Of a stretch of 64,000 nucleotides of DNA, positions 23,316-35,636 are shown one piece after another. Under the pieces are notes generated by a model. It saw only the letters and a program-made list of their open reading frames with translations, searched no databases and was not told the DNA's origin. Both the position numbers and the translations under genes were made by a program. Location of the stretch: the NCBI GenBank assembly GCA_014529385.2, contig CM043949.1, forward strand, positions 145,065,350 to 145,129,349. The letters are read 5' to 3'. This stretch comes from Adiantum capillus-veneris (lineage: Eukaryota > Streptophyta > Polypodiopsida > Polypodiales > Pteridaceae). How positions within the stretch are numbered: the first letter of the stretch is position 1; each line of letters starts with the position of its first letter.

Positions 23316-24803
23316 GTGTCTATAGCTACTCACAATGATCTATCCTCTATGATAGATGAGTATGCTACTGACCCTGACTTTAGAGACATAATGTCAGCCC
23401 TTGCTTTGGGGAAGAAAGAGGAGCCATTCACCTTGCAGGATGGTTATCTTCTCCACGGAAATAGGCTATGTGTTACCCATTCCCTTTGTGAGAAAGTTAT
23501 GTATGAATCCCATGATCCTCCATATGCGGGGCATAGAGGTATTCAACCTACTCTCCAAGGAGTAGAGACGTACTTCTATTGGCCTATCATGAAAGTGGAC
23601 ATACAAGAGTATGTTTCAAAATGTGTAGTATGCCAAAAGACCAAGTATGATAGAGGGAAGCAACCTGGATTACTCCAGCCATTGCCTATTCCAAATTCAC
23701 CATGGGAGAGTATATCCATGGATTTCATCTTTGGATTACCCAAGTCTATCTATGGGAATACAGGAATATGGACAATAGTCGACAGGTTTAGCAAGCAACC
23801 ACATTTTATTCCTGTCAAAAAGACTATTAAGGCACATCAAATGGCAACTCTCTTCATATCTCAGATTTTCAAGCACCATGGATTACCCACATCCATCGTG
23901 TCAGATAGAGATCCTAGAATGACCAGTAATTTCTGGAAAGGTCTCTTTGAAAATCTAGGAACAAGATTGAATTTCTCTTCGGCCTATCACCCACAAACTG
24001 ATGGCCAAAGTGAGATAGCCAATCTTACGATACTCGATCTACTCAAGACTTATGTTACCGAAGTAGATCAACGCTCACAATGGGAAAATTACTTACCTCT
24101 TGTAGAGTATGCCAACAATAATACTGTACATACTTCTACGGGAAAAGCACCTTTTGAGATCATTGAGGGAAGACCTACAAGTCCCTTGCTACTCAAAGTA
24201 CATGGGAAGATCTTCGCCGCCGATGAGTATAGCCGTGACCTACAAGAATCTTTTCAAAAGATTAGGGAGACTATATCCATCTCTCAACAAAGGAAAAAAG
24301 CAACTGCTGATAAGCACAAAAGAGCCTTAAAGTTCAAAGAAAATGATTGGGTCTTACTCAAGTTTCCTAAGGCTCGATTAAGGCAATCAACGGGAAAAAA
24401 TCGTACGGGCCATCAAAAGTATTATGCTAAACTAGCAAAAAGATACTATGGTCCTTTCCAAATCTTGAAGCCCATCAATGAGACGGCTTATCAACTAAAG
24501 TTGCCCAGCCATTGGCTCATACACAATGCCTTTCATGTAAGCCTACTTAAGCCCTACAAAGGAGAGCCACCAACTGAACCAATTATTGAAGACCCTCCCG
24601 AAGTTGAAGACCAAGAAGAGGTGCTACAACCCGAAGCTATCCTTCGGCATGAAGACAAGGTACTACGACATGGTAAGATTATCCGACGTTATCTTATTAA
24701 GTTCAAAAATTATCCTTTTGAAGATGCTAAATGGATGCAACGAGTACAGCTTAAGGATAGTATGAACCTGGTCAATGCTTACAATGCTACATTAGAGTAA
24801 GAA
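23316..24803 (+). pseudogene. pol: Element C1 integrase with chromodomain
   Basis: Same frame as the preceding pol segment, only the TGA at 23298 between them. Numbering from 23316: HHCC zinc domain (about 65-110), catalytic Asp136, Asp197 and Glu233 (35-residue spacing), SH3-like C-terminal domain (about 340-400) and a chromodomain-like end (about 445-485) with YLIKFKNYPFEDAKW. Chromodomains direct chromovirus integration toward modified histones. The integrase itself is uninterrupted to the stop. Confidence 0.94.
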
Positions 24804-25158
24804 AATGTACAAATTTCTTTAAATGACTCATGTTTTTGTCTTATAAGATTAGTCCTCTTTTTAATTGTGCACAAATTTAACTAGTATGCATGCTTAGAAT
24901 CATGTTTGTGATGATGACGTCTCTCAAACACCAAGTAGAATTTGTCACTCTACTTTGGGAGAATGAAATGGACTAAAGAGCAGACATGCTTGCGGCAGCT
25001 ATGTCTCCCAAGCACCAAATGGATTAGTCATCCATCTTGGAAAGATGTCGTAGGGTGAAAAGGAATCCGCTACCCGCTAAGTAAGATTGACTAATGGCTA
25101 AGGCTTTATCTCTTCTACCTCATAGTCGAGGACGACTATGATTTCAAGAGAGAGGTAA
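24804..25158 (+). other. Element C1 3' untranslated region and polypurine tract
   Basis: Noncoding tail shared with C2 (63132-63492). It ends with AAGAGAGAGGTAA at 25146-25158, the polypurine tract abutting the 3' LTR. Confidence 0.8.
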
Positions 25159-26786
25159 TGTCATAAAATCTAATATCTGACCAAGCCAAATTATTTTCTC
25201 ATATTAAATTGATCACTTAATGTGGGAGAATAAACGGGAACAAGTGTTAAGATATAGATATGTGCTTATAGATCTATCTCAACACGGGGCCAATGGTAAA
25301 GGGGCCCAAACGAGAGATGGTCTATCAGAGAGCAAGGCTAACCAATGGAGTATAATACCTTAGTGTTAGCTTCATTGAAGACCTCCAATAATGTTTGTAA
25401 AAGTCCTTTGACCTTAGGTAAGCTAGGGCTGAGCTTGAGGCGGCGGGAGCGCGGCCCAAGCTCGAGGTGCTTGTCCTGATTGAGGTGCTTGTCGTGCTTG
25501 AGGTGCTTGTCATGCTTGCGGTGCTTGATTAAGGTTCTTGAGGTGCTTGATTTGCTACATGCTTGAGGTGCTTGACTTGCTATATGATCAAGGTACTTGA
25601 GGTGCTTTGACAAGCTTGCATGAGATGCTTGTGGGAATACACCCTAGTCCAAGTGCTTAGTCATGCTTGATGACTAAGGTGCTTGAGCACCAAAAGTCAA
25701 AAGAATCTCTACAAAGAGGGGGGAGAGCCCTTTTCCTAGGGGCTAGAGAGAGAACACACACTCATACACACAAGGAAGGCCCAAGCTTGAAGAGGCAGTA
25801 GGGACACATGTCAGACCCCTGCCTACGTTACCTTCATGAGATGCCTGAAGTCTATTAGTTGGCCACCCAAGGGGTCCAATAGTAATTTAGGAGATTTAAT
25901 TAATTGATTTAGCATTTATCTAGCCCTTTCTCTCAAAGGGGAAAGGGGGACACTTGTCTCAAGGCTACCCCTACTGCTTGTAATGCCTCCTGCTTATGAT
26001 TGGCTAGGTCTGGAGGGGTCCAATGAGCTTCAAGCATGAGCTACAAGGGGGGGTCGACCCAAGAAATCTAGGGGGTTTCTTAGGGGGTATACTTACCCAC
26101 ACACACTCAAAAACACTCTCATTGTGTACTATGCAAAGTGCAAGAGCTCCCTCTCCAAGCAAGTAGAGGTTGAGAGCCTATACCATCACTCTTGGCTATG
26201 GAGTGCAAATCCAACCAAGAGCCATGCTTCAATGCTTAAGCTTGCCATCTCCTTCTTCTTCATTACTATGCTATTATGTATGCTAGCAAAAGGAGTTATG
26301 ATAAGTGAGGAACTAATTCTTTCTCCTACGAAAGGTTTCTTCTTCCTCTTCCCTACCGTCATTCCTTGCTAGCTCTCTCCACCTTCGAAGGTGTTTGAGG
26401 TCTTGGGACTGAGGCTTGGGATAGTTAAAGCTTTCTTCAATTTTATGTTATGTTTGTGATGCATGAAGCTTTGCATATTCATTGCATCACCTAGGTCACA
26501 AGGAACACAAAGATTGTATTGTAACAAGTCTCTCTTAATGGGAGAAATCATAATACAAATGCCTATTGGAGGGGGGACCGGCTCCACATAAATACGGTCC
26601 TCAACTGTTGTCATGTTCTCTAAATTCTCTCTCTTGCAAAAGTATTGTTCATGCCAAGTTAACTAATTGCTATGATTATGTTGTTATCTTCAATTATGTT
26701 CACCCGTTATGCTCACAAAGTCATTTTTCAAAAGTACTCTCATTAATTTCCGCTACTCTCAAGTTAAATAGGCCAATTCCATTACA
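25159..26786 (+). repeat. Element C1 3' LTR
   Basis: Matches 18041-19616. The AGGTGCTTG-type minisatellite (about 25465-25610) has more units than in the 5' LTR. The duplicated target TGCCA follows at 26787-26791. Confidence 0.95.
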
Positions 26787-27498
26787 TGCCATTTATTGAG
26801 ACAATGTGTCCTAAGATTTGTCCTTGCTTAACCATAAATACACACTTTTCCGGGTTAAGACAGATTCGATATGTCCTGCACTTTTCAAAGACCTTTTTCA
26901 AATGGTCCATATGTTGCTCTCGCAGAAGAGAGTGTACACACAGGTAATCCATGTAAATTTCTAAGAATATTCTTAGGTGTTCCTTGAATGTGTGAGTCAT
27001 TAACCTTTGGAAAGTGGCTGGTGCATTAGTTAAGCCAAATGGCATAACTCGATACGCATAAATCCCCCATTCTGTGGCAAACGCTGTTTTGTGTTGATCC
27101 TCCCTTGTTATTGCCAGTTGGTTGTATCCTAAAAACCCATCCAGAAAGGAATAATCCCGTTTCCCGGCCACTCGCTCAAGTACATGTTCTGTAATTGGCA
27201 AGGGATAATTATCCCTTATGGTTGCAGCATTCACCTTCTTGAGGTTTACACACACGCGCAGTTTTCCATCCTTTTTGGGAACTACCACATTTGGTGACAC
27301 CCAATCTGTATGTTTGATCTCATAGATGAATTCATCTTCCATCAGTTTATCAATCTCTTCTTTGATTCGTTTAGCAAATGTGTCATTATATGTATAAGGA
27401 CGTTGTCTGCTAGGTTTTGCATCCGATTTCAAAGGAATTGTATGTTGGCATATCAATGGATCCACTCCTTTGAGGTCTTTATAGGACCAAGCAAACAC
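26787..27498 (-). pseudogene. Element A reverse transcriptase, N-terminal half
   Basis: An open minus-strand stretch cut at 26787 by C1. It shows the plant gypsy RT start (KRIKEEIDKLMEDEFI), VVPKKDGKLRVCVNL, the catalytic region FLDGFLGYNQLAI and FGLTNAPATFQRLM. The YxDD box reads YMDY: the second catalytic Asp is Tyr (codon 26944-26946). The reading resumes at 18035. This loss plus upstream stops makes A's RT inactive. Confidence 0.92.
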
Positions 27499-29403
27499 AT
27501 CTTTATACTTCTTGAGAAGTTGTGTTAGCTGTGCTTACTCCTCAGGCTCTAAATCGTTAGCTATATAGACCGAATGAGTCTTTTCACGTGGTTCTGCGAG
27601 GTCTATCTTTTTTGCATTTTCAGGCCCATCATAAGATTCTTGGTTGGTTCTTTCCCTGAATGGTGGTGTCATGATGATTTTTCTGTCTTGGATAGTAAAC
27701 TTCCCATAGTGTGATGGTACATTCATGTTCCCCTTTTCTGACTCCCCTTTACCATCACTATCTTCTTCCGTAGTCCATATCTCTCTCAAAGACCGTTTCA
27801 GTTCTTGGTATTTCTGCTTACTCTCTAGTTTGGTCCACTCTTGGTCCTTTGTTATTCCTTTTTTTTATTTTTTAGATTTTTGTGATTTTGTTTCGGTTTT
27901 AGCTTTTCGTACCTTTTTTAGTTCGTTCTATTCGATTTTTCCTCATATTTAATCTTTTACACAATCCTCTGCTTTTACAAGCATCAAATAGTGAGTTTTA
28001 CCTTTTATCATGGGCATCAGGTTCTCTCTCGCTTTGTTTCCTGCTCGTTTCCTCCTATAGTGTTCTTGGCGTCTAGGGTGTTGGTTAGCAAAATCATAAA
28101 ACTTGATATTCTCGGCTTCCCTTCCACGCTCACTTGAGGTGTCTGAACACTCATTATCTGCATCATCATTTACTTCCAAATGTTCAGAGGAGTTGTAAAA
28201 CTCTTCTTGTTCTGGTGGTTCTGCCGTCTCCTTTTCTGGCACAACGCTTACCATGTAATAGGGTAACACATCATAGCCATCCTTATCACAAAATTTTGTT
28301 GTTGGACTATCGATAATGGTATAGACATCCAATGTTGCTAGTATGTGTTCCCATTCTAGAGGTTCCAAGGCATCTTCAGGGAAAGGTTCCGGAATATACT
28401 CCTTGTTCTCAATTGCTCTTTCTAAGACGCATTCCTCTTTTCTCAAGCGTCCACAATATGAAGCTCCGCACATCCATAGCTCTTTTGGTTGCCCTAACCA
28501 TGCTGGTAGTTCTGATCCTGCTACTGTAGCTGAATCAAACTCTTCCACAGGTGTTTGGTTCACATCTTTGTAACTATGGTCTTTCAGGTGTATTTTAGTT
28601 GTTGTCTCTCCATGTCTGAGGTATATGTGGTCAGAACCCCAATCTTAGACCATCTTCAGTTGTCGCATGAATGGTCGTCCCAAGATGATCTCATAATTTT
28701 TCTTTTTGGCGAAATCAACTATTGCAAATGTATGCTCATACTCAATTCCACATAAAGTGACAATCACTTTTTCTAAGAGTCCTAAAGGCTTCCCCATGAA
28801 CCCATCTGCCAATTGCAGTTTCATTCTCGTAGCCCTCAAAGCTGGTTTTTCCCATTTTTTCTAGATTTCCTTGGTGGCGATTGCAACCCCCGCTCCACTG
28901 TCAAGAATAGCCTTGGAAACTACTCCTTGGAATTCTACCGGTAGCGTGGTGTTTCCGTCTTCTCCCTCGCAATATTCTCCAACCTTATTCAATGGTATTG
29001 GCCTAGTGTTTAGTTGTGGCATGTCCAACTCTCTGATCCCTTCTTGTAGCTTCAAGGTGGCGTCTTTCAATCCAAATTTTTCTAGGCATTTTCCTACTGT
29101 GGTCCACATGTTTGGCCTTAACCTTAGGAGTTCTGCTAACGTGATTGTGCATGCCACCAGAGTGGAGAACAACTCAATCAATCCTTGCGAATCCATCACC
29201 TTGCTAGAAGAAAGTCTTTGAGATGGGATTGATCTCACTTTCGACTTAGCTTCGTACTCTCCCAGGTAAGAGGGTAAAGTTCTCAAAGAGTCTGGTTGGC
29301 TGTGTCCCGAACTAATTGATCCTTGATCTCCCCCTTCTGAATGTATCTCAAAGTTCATCTGAGATCTTGCCTCAAATTCTTCAATAGGAGGTAAGATCCA
29401 CAT
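27499..29403 (-). pseudogene. Element A protease and protease-RT spacer
   Basis: The canonical protease position. A DSGAGVAIA active site (Asp codon 28900-28902) is followed by a stop at 28861, then by the flap and the ILGRPFMRQLK strand (28645-28700). A long acidic spacer of unknown fold (28563-27949) contains a Ser/Asp/Glu-rich stretch and separates it from RT. At least four stops or frame changes occur. Compared with usual gypsy elements the protease-to-RT distance is long. Confidence 0.82.
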
Positions 29404-32400
29404 TCTTTTCTTTTCTCGTGCTAGTCATGTGGTTACTCATCCTATTAGCCTCGTTGGAGTCACGGATTTTCTTCCACAATTCATCTAGAGCGTTACAGTC
29501 CTTACCCATTTCTGTCAATATTTTGGGCTGGAACCCGTCACTTGCCCCATCGATGGTATTTGGCACTGTGATAGGCTCTCCTCTGGACTCATAGTCATTA
29601 GTGAGTCTTTCCTTTGTTTCCTCAGGTTTCTCTGGCGTTGGTTGGATAGGGGTTGGAGCTGGTGCCTCATGCCAATTTGCAAGTTTACCCAGCGGTTCTT
29701 CCATCAATGATTGAGCCGTCTTGATCATCTTTCTACACATATCCAACCTCTATTTTTCTATTTCTGCATATGGGCAAGTCATCCACCTTTGCTCTTGGGT
29801 TTGGTTCTTTTTAAGTCGAGCTTCATAAGCTTTTAGAAGCGCATCCAATTGCTCGTTTACCTTGTGTGCCAGTACAAATCCTCCTGATCCTGCACTTTTG
29901 GGCTCTGCTATTTCCTTGGGTGTTATGGCTGTTGTGGTGTGTGAGCTTAAGCTAGCTAAATCCTCTAACCGCTCCAATCTGTCCTTGGTATGTTTCAACT
30001 CCTCGCATAGGGCTGTTTGCTCTCGTTCTTTCCTGGCTTTCCTACGCGCCTTTCTAGCTTTCCAAGTGCTTCACTGATTTTTCGTTTCTAAACTTTGGGC
30101 ATCGGTTTTTGGTTCTTCAACTATGAGTTCATTCGTCCTTCTTTGGGCTTGGGCCCGTGTTACCGCATGAATAGGTATGATTGTTTCATTTTCCGATCCT
30201 CCACTGGAAGGTACTGTTTCTAACATGTTCAAGGTGGTTTTTTCTCCTTTGCTAGGGTTTTTAGGGAAATCGGGAATCAAATGAGTAATTCTGCATTCTG
30301 GGCAATACGCATTGACTCTAATGATTTCATCATGACGGCAGTCTCTCAACCAATGGTCTCCTCCACACTTGTAGCAGGGTCCCTTGGGATGTTGAGGTGC
30401 TCCTTGAGCTCCTCTTTGTTGGTAAGCATGTCTCTGTCCGCCCATGCCTCCATTGGCTATGAACATCAGTGTTCTTTCATCTAGGCTATATCTTCCTTCT
30501 CCCGCGGCTGTGCAGCAGTTGGTGGTCCTTGATTCCCTATCATGCTCCATGGTTATGGTGTCGAGGGTTCTTCTGGTGGATAATAGACAGGGTTTTCCGC
30601 ATATCCATTGAGATCTTTATAATATGCATGCATAGGCACCAAAGCCTTTTCTTCAGATTCGGTTACTGTTGGTGTGTTTCTTATACCAACTGGTCGTAAT
30701 CCTGGTAATGGTGGTGGTTGTCCCAACACCGGTTGTGGTCTTTCTACACCCACAGGTCCTGGTAAGTTGCCTGCTATCTAGGCATCGGTGGAACTTGAGG
30801 GGAAGCTACTGGAGCTTGGGGAGCGTAAGGTCTCTCTCTCACATATCCCTTGTTATAATAACATTCCTCGGTCCCATGGTTTGTCCATTTTTGTTCAATA
30901 GCACACCACTTGGGCTGTTTAGCCTGCGGTTTGGTGTACAAGTTGGTCTTTTTAGCACTTCATCTACGAGCTGCTCTTGGTTTACCGTTACTTCTCCTTT
31001 TGGTACTGTCTTAGAAGACTTGCTTCCACTTTGATGTGAAGATGAATCGTCATCAAGGTCCTTGAACTCCCCTTTCTAGTAAACCGCACAATTGTCCACA
31101 AGGTAAAGAGCCTCCTTGGTCAACTCATTCAACGTCGTGCTCCTCTTCATATGTAAGTCTTTCTGGAGATCTGCATTCCTTAGTCCTTGGATGAATATCA
31201 GCATAAGTCTGGACTGAGTTGGCAGTTCTTCAACAGGACAGAACTTAACATATCTTTTTAGTCTTAGGGCTGCCTTTCGTACAGATTCTCCATCTTTCTG
31301 TTTGAATTTATGGATTTGTGAGACGGTATTATGAGCTATGCCCCTTTGAGAGAATTCCTCAATAAACTCGTCAAACACTTCCTCCATCGACTCCAAGTCT
31401 CTACACTCTATAGAGTCAAACCAGGTGGCAGCATCTTCCTCTAGGGTTAGTCCGAACCCTACAAATTGGGTGGGAAAATCTAACACCTCTTGGGCTCTAA
31501 TTACACGCACAAAGGCTGCGACATGATCTCTTGGGTCTCTGCTTCCTATGTATTTCTTGTTTGCCCATTTTTTCACTTGAGAGGATCTAATTCTTTGATG
31601 GTCTACAAACCTCATCATTGGATCACCCCATCCCAGTCGATACACCTCCTCATGCCTTCTGTAATAGGCTAGTTCCTCTCCCAATGGTGCTCCTAAGCCA
31701 TAATTTCTAACGGTTCTCGTTGGAGGTGGCTCTTCTCTTCGAACTCGTTCCATGGGTGGTCCTCCAGGCTCTGTTGACCCTTGAGTCTTTGGCTTACTCT
31801 CTGTTTGATACCTTGAATAGAGAGGTGGTTCTTGCAAATCCCTGATCCCTCGTGCGGCTTGATAACCATCTCAGTTTCGGTCTGGTTCCATTATTGCACT
31901 CTATCAAAGCCATGCCTGCAATGATGGCTGGTTTGCTGGTTGGTCTTGGTTGTTGAATGCTTGCGGTCGAGTGTAATGTGAGGTAGTGTCATACTCATCT
32001 GAGAAAGGATTCGTTGACTTGCTTTGGGTGTGGGTGGCTCTTGGCACTTCCTTAGGGGCATATGCTGATGCTCCTGGGCCTATTGCTCTCTCTACTTCCT
32101 CTGGGAGAATACGTTGGTATTCTCGCCCGTATCTATCAACAAAAACTATGCCCTTCCCCGTAGCAGTTTCATAAGAGAATAAGTAAAGAACTTTGTCTTT
32201 GCTTAATTCGTTTACGTATGGTTCTTTGCTGCGAAAGTAAGAGACTATACCCTCACTCTCATATTTGTAGATTTCCACATTCTCGTTATAAGTTGGAATC
32301 CTGATTGTTTTCTTATCATACATATAAATTTCTCCGGCCCGATCAATGTTTGGTGGTGGTTCTTGAGTTTCTGAAACCATTTTCCCTTTAGCCACATTAT

Positions 32401-32866
32401 CTCCATATCTGTTGTAATCTTCAGAGTTACTAACTATTAAATAGTGGTCCCCCTTTTTGTCTCGGAATCTATCTCCATCATCATACACTCAGATTATCTC
32501 CAATCTTTGAGCTGGCCTCTCTTCGATACAAATGCACTTGCGGCCTTGATAGTATAAATAGACTAGGGCTCCTCTCGAGTTTGTTCCCTCCAAGAAGATC
32601 TCCGTGAGCCTGGAATCATTCAAAGGATTTTGGGAGGTGCTTCCTCCTCGCATAGGTCCATCATAGGTGAAACCTTCTGGCTCTTGACTACCCATCATGA
32701 AGAAAGATTTTTCTGACAAACTGTCAGTATCACTACCTTCCTCAATAATCGGTGCTAGCGGATCTAGCCTTGCCTTAGTTACACTCTCTTCTGTGGACAC
32801 TAAGCTACCTTGGCCACCTGCCACTTTCTGGTCTCTAACAATGTATCTTCTTGATCTTAAATTCAT
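29404..32866 (-). pseudogene. Element A gag region
   Basis: Begins at ATG 32864-32866 (MNLRSRRYI). An N-terminal region of about 300 codons has no recognised fold and is split by a TGA at 32489-32491. A capsid-like domain follows at 31837-31076 (RDPRDHVAAFVRV ... WFDSIE ... KFKQKDGESVRKAALRLKRY ... IFIQGLR), the pattern of plant retrotransposon gag. Downstream are a Pro-rich stretch, a zinc knuckle CYKCGGDHWLRDC (about 30380-30340) and further fragments to 29404. Many stops interrupt it. This gag is far longer than the 400 residues of element E. Confidence 0.82.
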
Positions 32867-34677
32867 CAAACTTATCAATGCAATTTATCACAAATTCAAC
32901 CACTCACCTGGCAATGGGTCAGTTTCTGCACAACTTCTTGCTCTGTTGCTGAATATACCTGTTTACAAGCGTTTTAATTTCGGCAATCGAATCAAAGCAT
33001 TTATCTCCTAGAGGTTATCTTAGTAATGATTGGTATAACTGGAGAGTTAATCTCAACCACTAATGTATTTTATACAGTGCTGATGTTCTGGATTAGGTTT
33101 GCTAATCTGAAACTGTACTACCCTCCGTTGTTGGTCAATTTACGCGAAAAAGTCTCAATTCAGTCTTCTGCTTCGTCAAATGGGCAAACAAGGTCCAAAT
33201 TCACTTCTCAGAGAAGTTCTGGAACCCTTAAGCCAAATGGGACCTCATTGTCTATGGCAGGTCAAATTTTCTTTGCAGTATGCCCCAATAGACATCCTAC
33301 GCGTAGGATGTCTCCTGCTGTGTTTTACCTGGATTTTTGCACTGTTGTTTCCTCTTGTTGTGTTGAGCTTACAACTACTTTTACTTTTTGATTTGGACAC
33401 CTATTAGCTTGTCAATGAGTCAGAAATCTGTTTCGACGGCGTGTTGATGGTATTGATCAATCTAATCAACTCCAAATTGGACCAAAATTGACTAAGAGGC
33501 ATGTCTTAGGCTATATAACACCTTATTATGCTCAAAGTCAAAGTCTGGCTTCATTTTCTTGTATTAGACATCCTACGCGTAGGATGTATTTTTCATCATT
33601 ATGGCTTCAAACTCAAAGCCCAGGCTCCCCTTGAGTTATTGATCACTTTGGCATACTCAGAATTCAGTTTGAAGTCCAAATCACTCAGAAGAAATCCTAC
33701 GCGTAGGATGTCTTTTTGGCCTGTTTGACCCTAGATTTGTCCCATAGCTTCCCCTTGATGTCAGTAACCCAGTGGTATGCTTAGATTTTGTTTTGGATGT
33801 CAAAAGTCCCAAATTTCGACTGTTTTTTCTTTTTTAGTCCAAAGTGCTAAAGTCTGCTTTGAACCCAATTTTCTTATCCAAATGAGGTGAAACCCCTTTC
33901 AGTCACTCAATATATCATGCAAGACATGCGCATGTAGCCATCTTATGGTTTTGGTCCCAAAATAATGTGCTGGCACTATTTGGGTAGGATGTCTGGCAAT
34001 TTCAGTCTATCTAGCCTTATCCTGTCAAGATATGACCAAATCTCCACTTTCCAGTTGAAATTAGGATAAAACCTACCTTTTGAATACACAGGTCAACTCA
34101 AAATCCCAAAATTCCTCCTAGATTAGCCTGTAGACATCCTACGCGTAGGATGTCTCCTGCTTAAAATTTAAGTTTTTTTCTGATAGGAATGCTCCTAATG
34201 CTCTGTAGATCGATCAGAAACACTCACAGTAACTTTTGGACTTCAGTTAGACTTTCAAACACACTTTTGCGTCTTTTACAAACTTGTAATGATTCTACCA
34301 AGCAAGTGTATATGCATGAAATGCTCTAGATCCTGAATCATGATGTCCTACTTAGTCTACTCCTACCTATTGTGTGAAATGGTGATAATGGTGTTTTTGG
34401 TTGTGCTTTTTGGCCTCTCTGGACTCTCAAGCTCTCCTCTCACCGCTTCTACCACTCCAACTCCTACTCTAGGAATCGACTACTAACTAAAACTACCTAA
34501 GTCAACCTCGTCTACCTAAGTCGAAGGATCTAGTCCAGACACACGCTTCCTAGACTCCCTCTAAGACCTAGAGAGTCCTCCACCCTCTAATCCTATCTAA
34601 ATGTAAAGCGAGACTTTTGGCAAGCCAAAAATCCCAATCCTCAAGGATTAGTCTCGGTCACCTGCCTAAGGTTTTCG
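32867..34677 (-). other. Element A 5' leader
   Basis: About 1.8 kb between primer site and gag ATG without a coding frame of note. It carries the palindromes listed separately. The 280-bp spacing relates it to the leader of the extra ORF at 11780-12646. Confidence 0.8.
33290..34155 (-). repeat. Palindrome array in element A 5' leader
   Basis: Perfect 24-bp palindromes (half-site AGACATCCTACG plus its reverse complement) at 33290-33313 and 34132-34155; one-mismatch copies at 33566-33589 and 33690-33713; a single half at 33984-33994. The first, second and last starts fit a 280-bp register (276, then 566, with one position empty near 33849). All keep the central ACGCGT. Confidence 0.93.
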
Positions 34678-34695
34678 TCCCCGGCAGTGGCGCCA
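34678..34695 (-). promoter_or_regulatory. Element A primer binding site (tRNA-Asp-like)
   Basis: Minus strand TGGCGCCACTGCCGGGGA, one base inside the 5' LTR. It differs at two positions from the widely used plant gypsy site TGGCGCCGTTGCCGGGGA, usually assigned to tRNA-Asp. Confidence 0.88.
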
Positions 34696-34696
34696 A

Positions 34697-35631
34697 TGTT
34701 GGACGGATACGCCGCGACGGACGTCAGCACAGCGAGAACTCACCTCACATGTAATGTCAGCTAAGGACGAAGCTCTACCCGCAGGCGCGTGGAAGTAAGC
34801 ATAAGGTGTCAACCTGCACTCGACCGACTCCTAACCAATTTTTACAGAGGTCTCTACCAATTGTCTAAGTCACAACCTTCAAGAGTGCAAGAGAGGAAAC
34901 TTCCTACAATGATTTCTAGAGCCAAACACCCATCAAACAATCTTGAAACACCATAGAACTTGAAAGAAACCCTACTAATACCAATAGGTCAATCTCCCTA
35001 AGGTCTATGAACCAAAATCCCGACCCAAAACACCCGGTGCAGAAACACGTAGGATGTCTGGCCAAAATTTGTAGGTCTCCGTTTTCAAAGTCTAAAGTGC
35101 CTGATGTGTAGTTCTACTCAATGTGAACGCGTGGATACGCTGCAATGCAAAATTGGACAACGTATGCTCACCCAAACAACCGATGAAGCTCGTAGAAGGA
35201 GATCGCAAAGCCGGACCGTACGCGCGCAATGTTCGTATTGGCGCATAGCTCTAGTCGGAGGCAACATGCTGCACTTCTCCACACTCGATTCCGACCACCG
35301 GAGCACACGTAGCATCAAGACGAAGCTCACACTCTCTCTCTCGTACACAGTACGCTCACTCACAGACTTCCAACTTGTTTTTAAAATGAGAAAAAGGTTT
35401 TTTATTAAGGTCAAAAAGTGGTATATATATCTTACAACTTCTCAAACCCTAAAGTTACAAAATCAACCATCTACTCAATCTAACTATCAAAACTGGGATA
35501 CAATCTGGAAACTTCTGTAAGTCCCAATAATTACAAGGTGAAAAATCGGGTTTTCCTTAATGAATGAATAATTACAAAAATAATAGTTCTCCGAGTAGTT
35601 AGATGCAGTGGGGTGTGTCCAGCTTCTAACA
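34697..35631 (-). repeat. Element A 5' LTR
   Basis: Matches the 3' LTR at 1739-2607, has a half-palindrome at 35048-35059 and a TATATATA-like box at about 35422-35431. It is followed on the plus strand by the duplicated target CCTTG. Confidence 0.94.
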
Positions 35632-35636
35632 CCTTG

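Larger units (their letters stand above)
18041..26786 (+). mobile_element. Element C1: Ty3/gypsy chromovirus
   Basis: An 8746-bp element with LTRs 18041-19616 and 25159-26786 (termini TGTC and ATTACA), duplication TGCCA, a Met-type primer site, one gag-pol frame ending in a chromodomain, and a polypurine tract at 25146-25158. It interrupts element A's RT in the opposite orientation. About 16 differences in the first 290 LTR bases (about 5%) make it younger than A. Confidence 0.96.
1739..35631 (-). mobile_element. Element A: giant Ty3/gypsy LTR retrotransposon with nested insertions
   Basis: Bounded by LTRs 1739-2607 and 34697-35631, both with termini TGTTGG and CTAACA, and by the 5-bp duplication CCTTG (1734-1738 and 35632-35636). 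The primer site lies inside the right LTR and the polypurine tract inside the left one, so transcription runs on the minus strand. Minus-strand order: leader with palindromes, gag, protease, RT, RNase H, integrase with a second protease-like domain, a 2.2-kb linker, a second palindromic leader, and a long coiled-coil ORF. Removing B, C1 and their duplicated targets leaves about 19.7 kb, very large for an LTR element. No second plant-type RNase H is seen between RNase H and integrase, so its gypsy lineage is unresolved. Confidence 0.92.
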
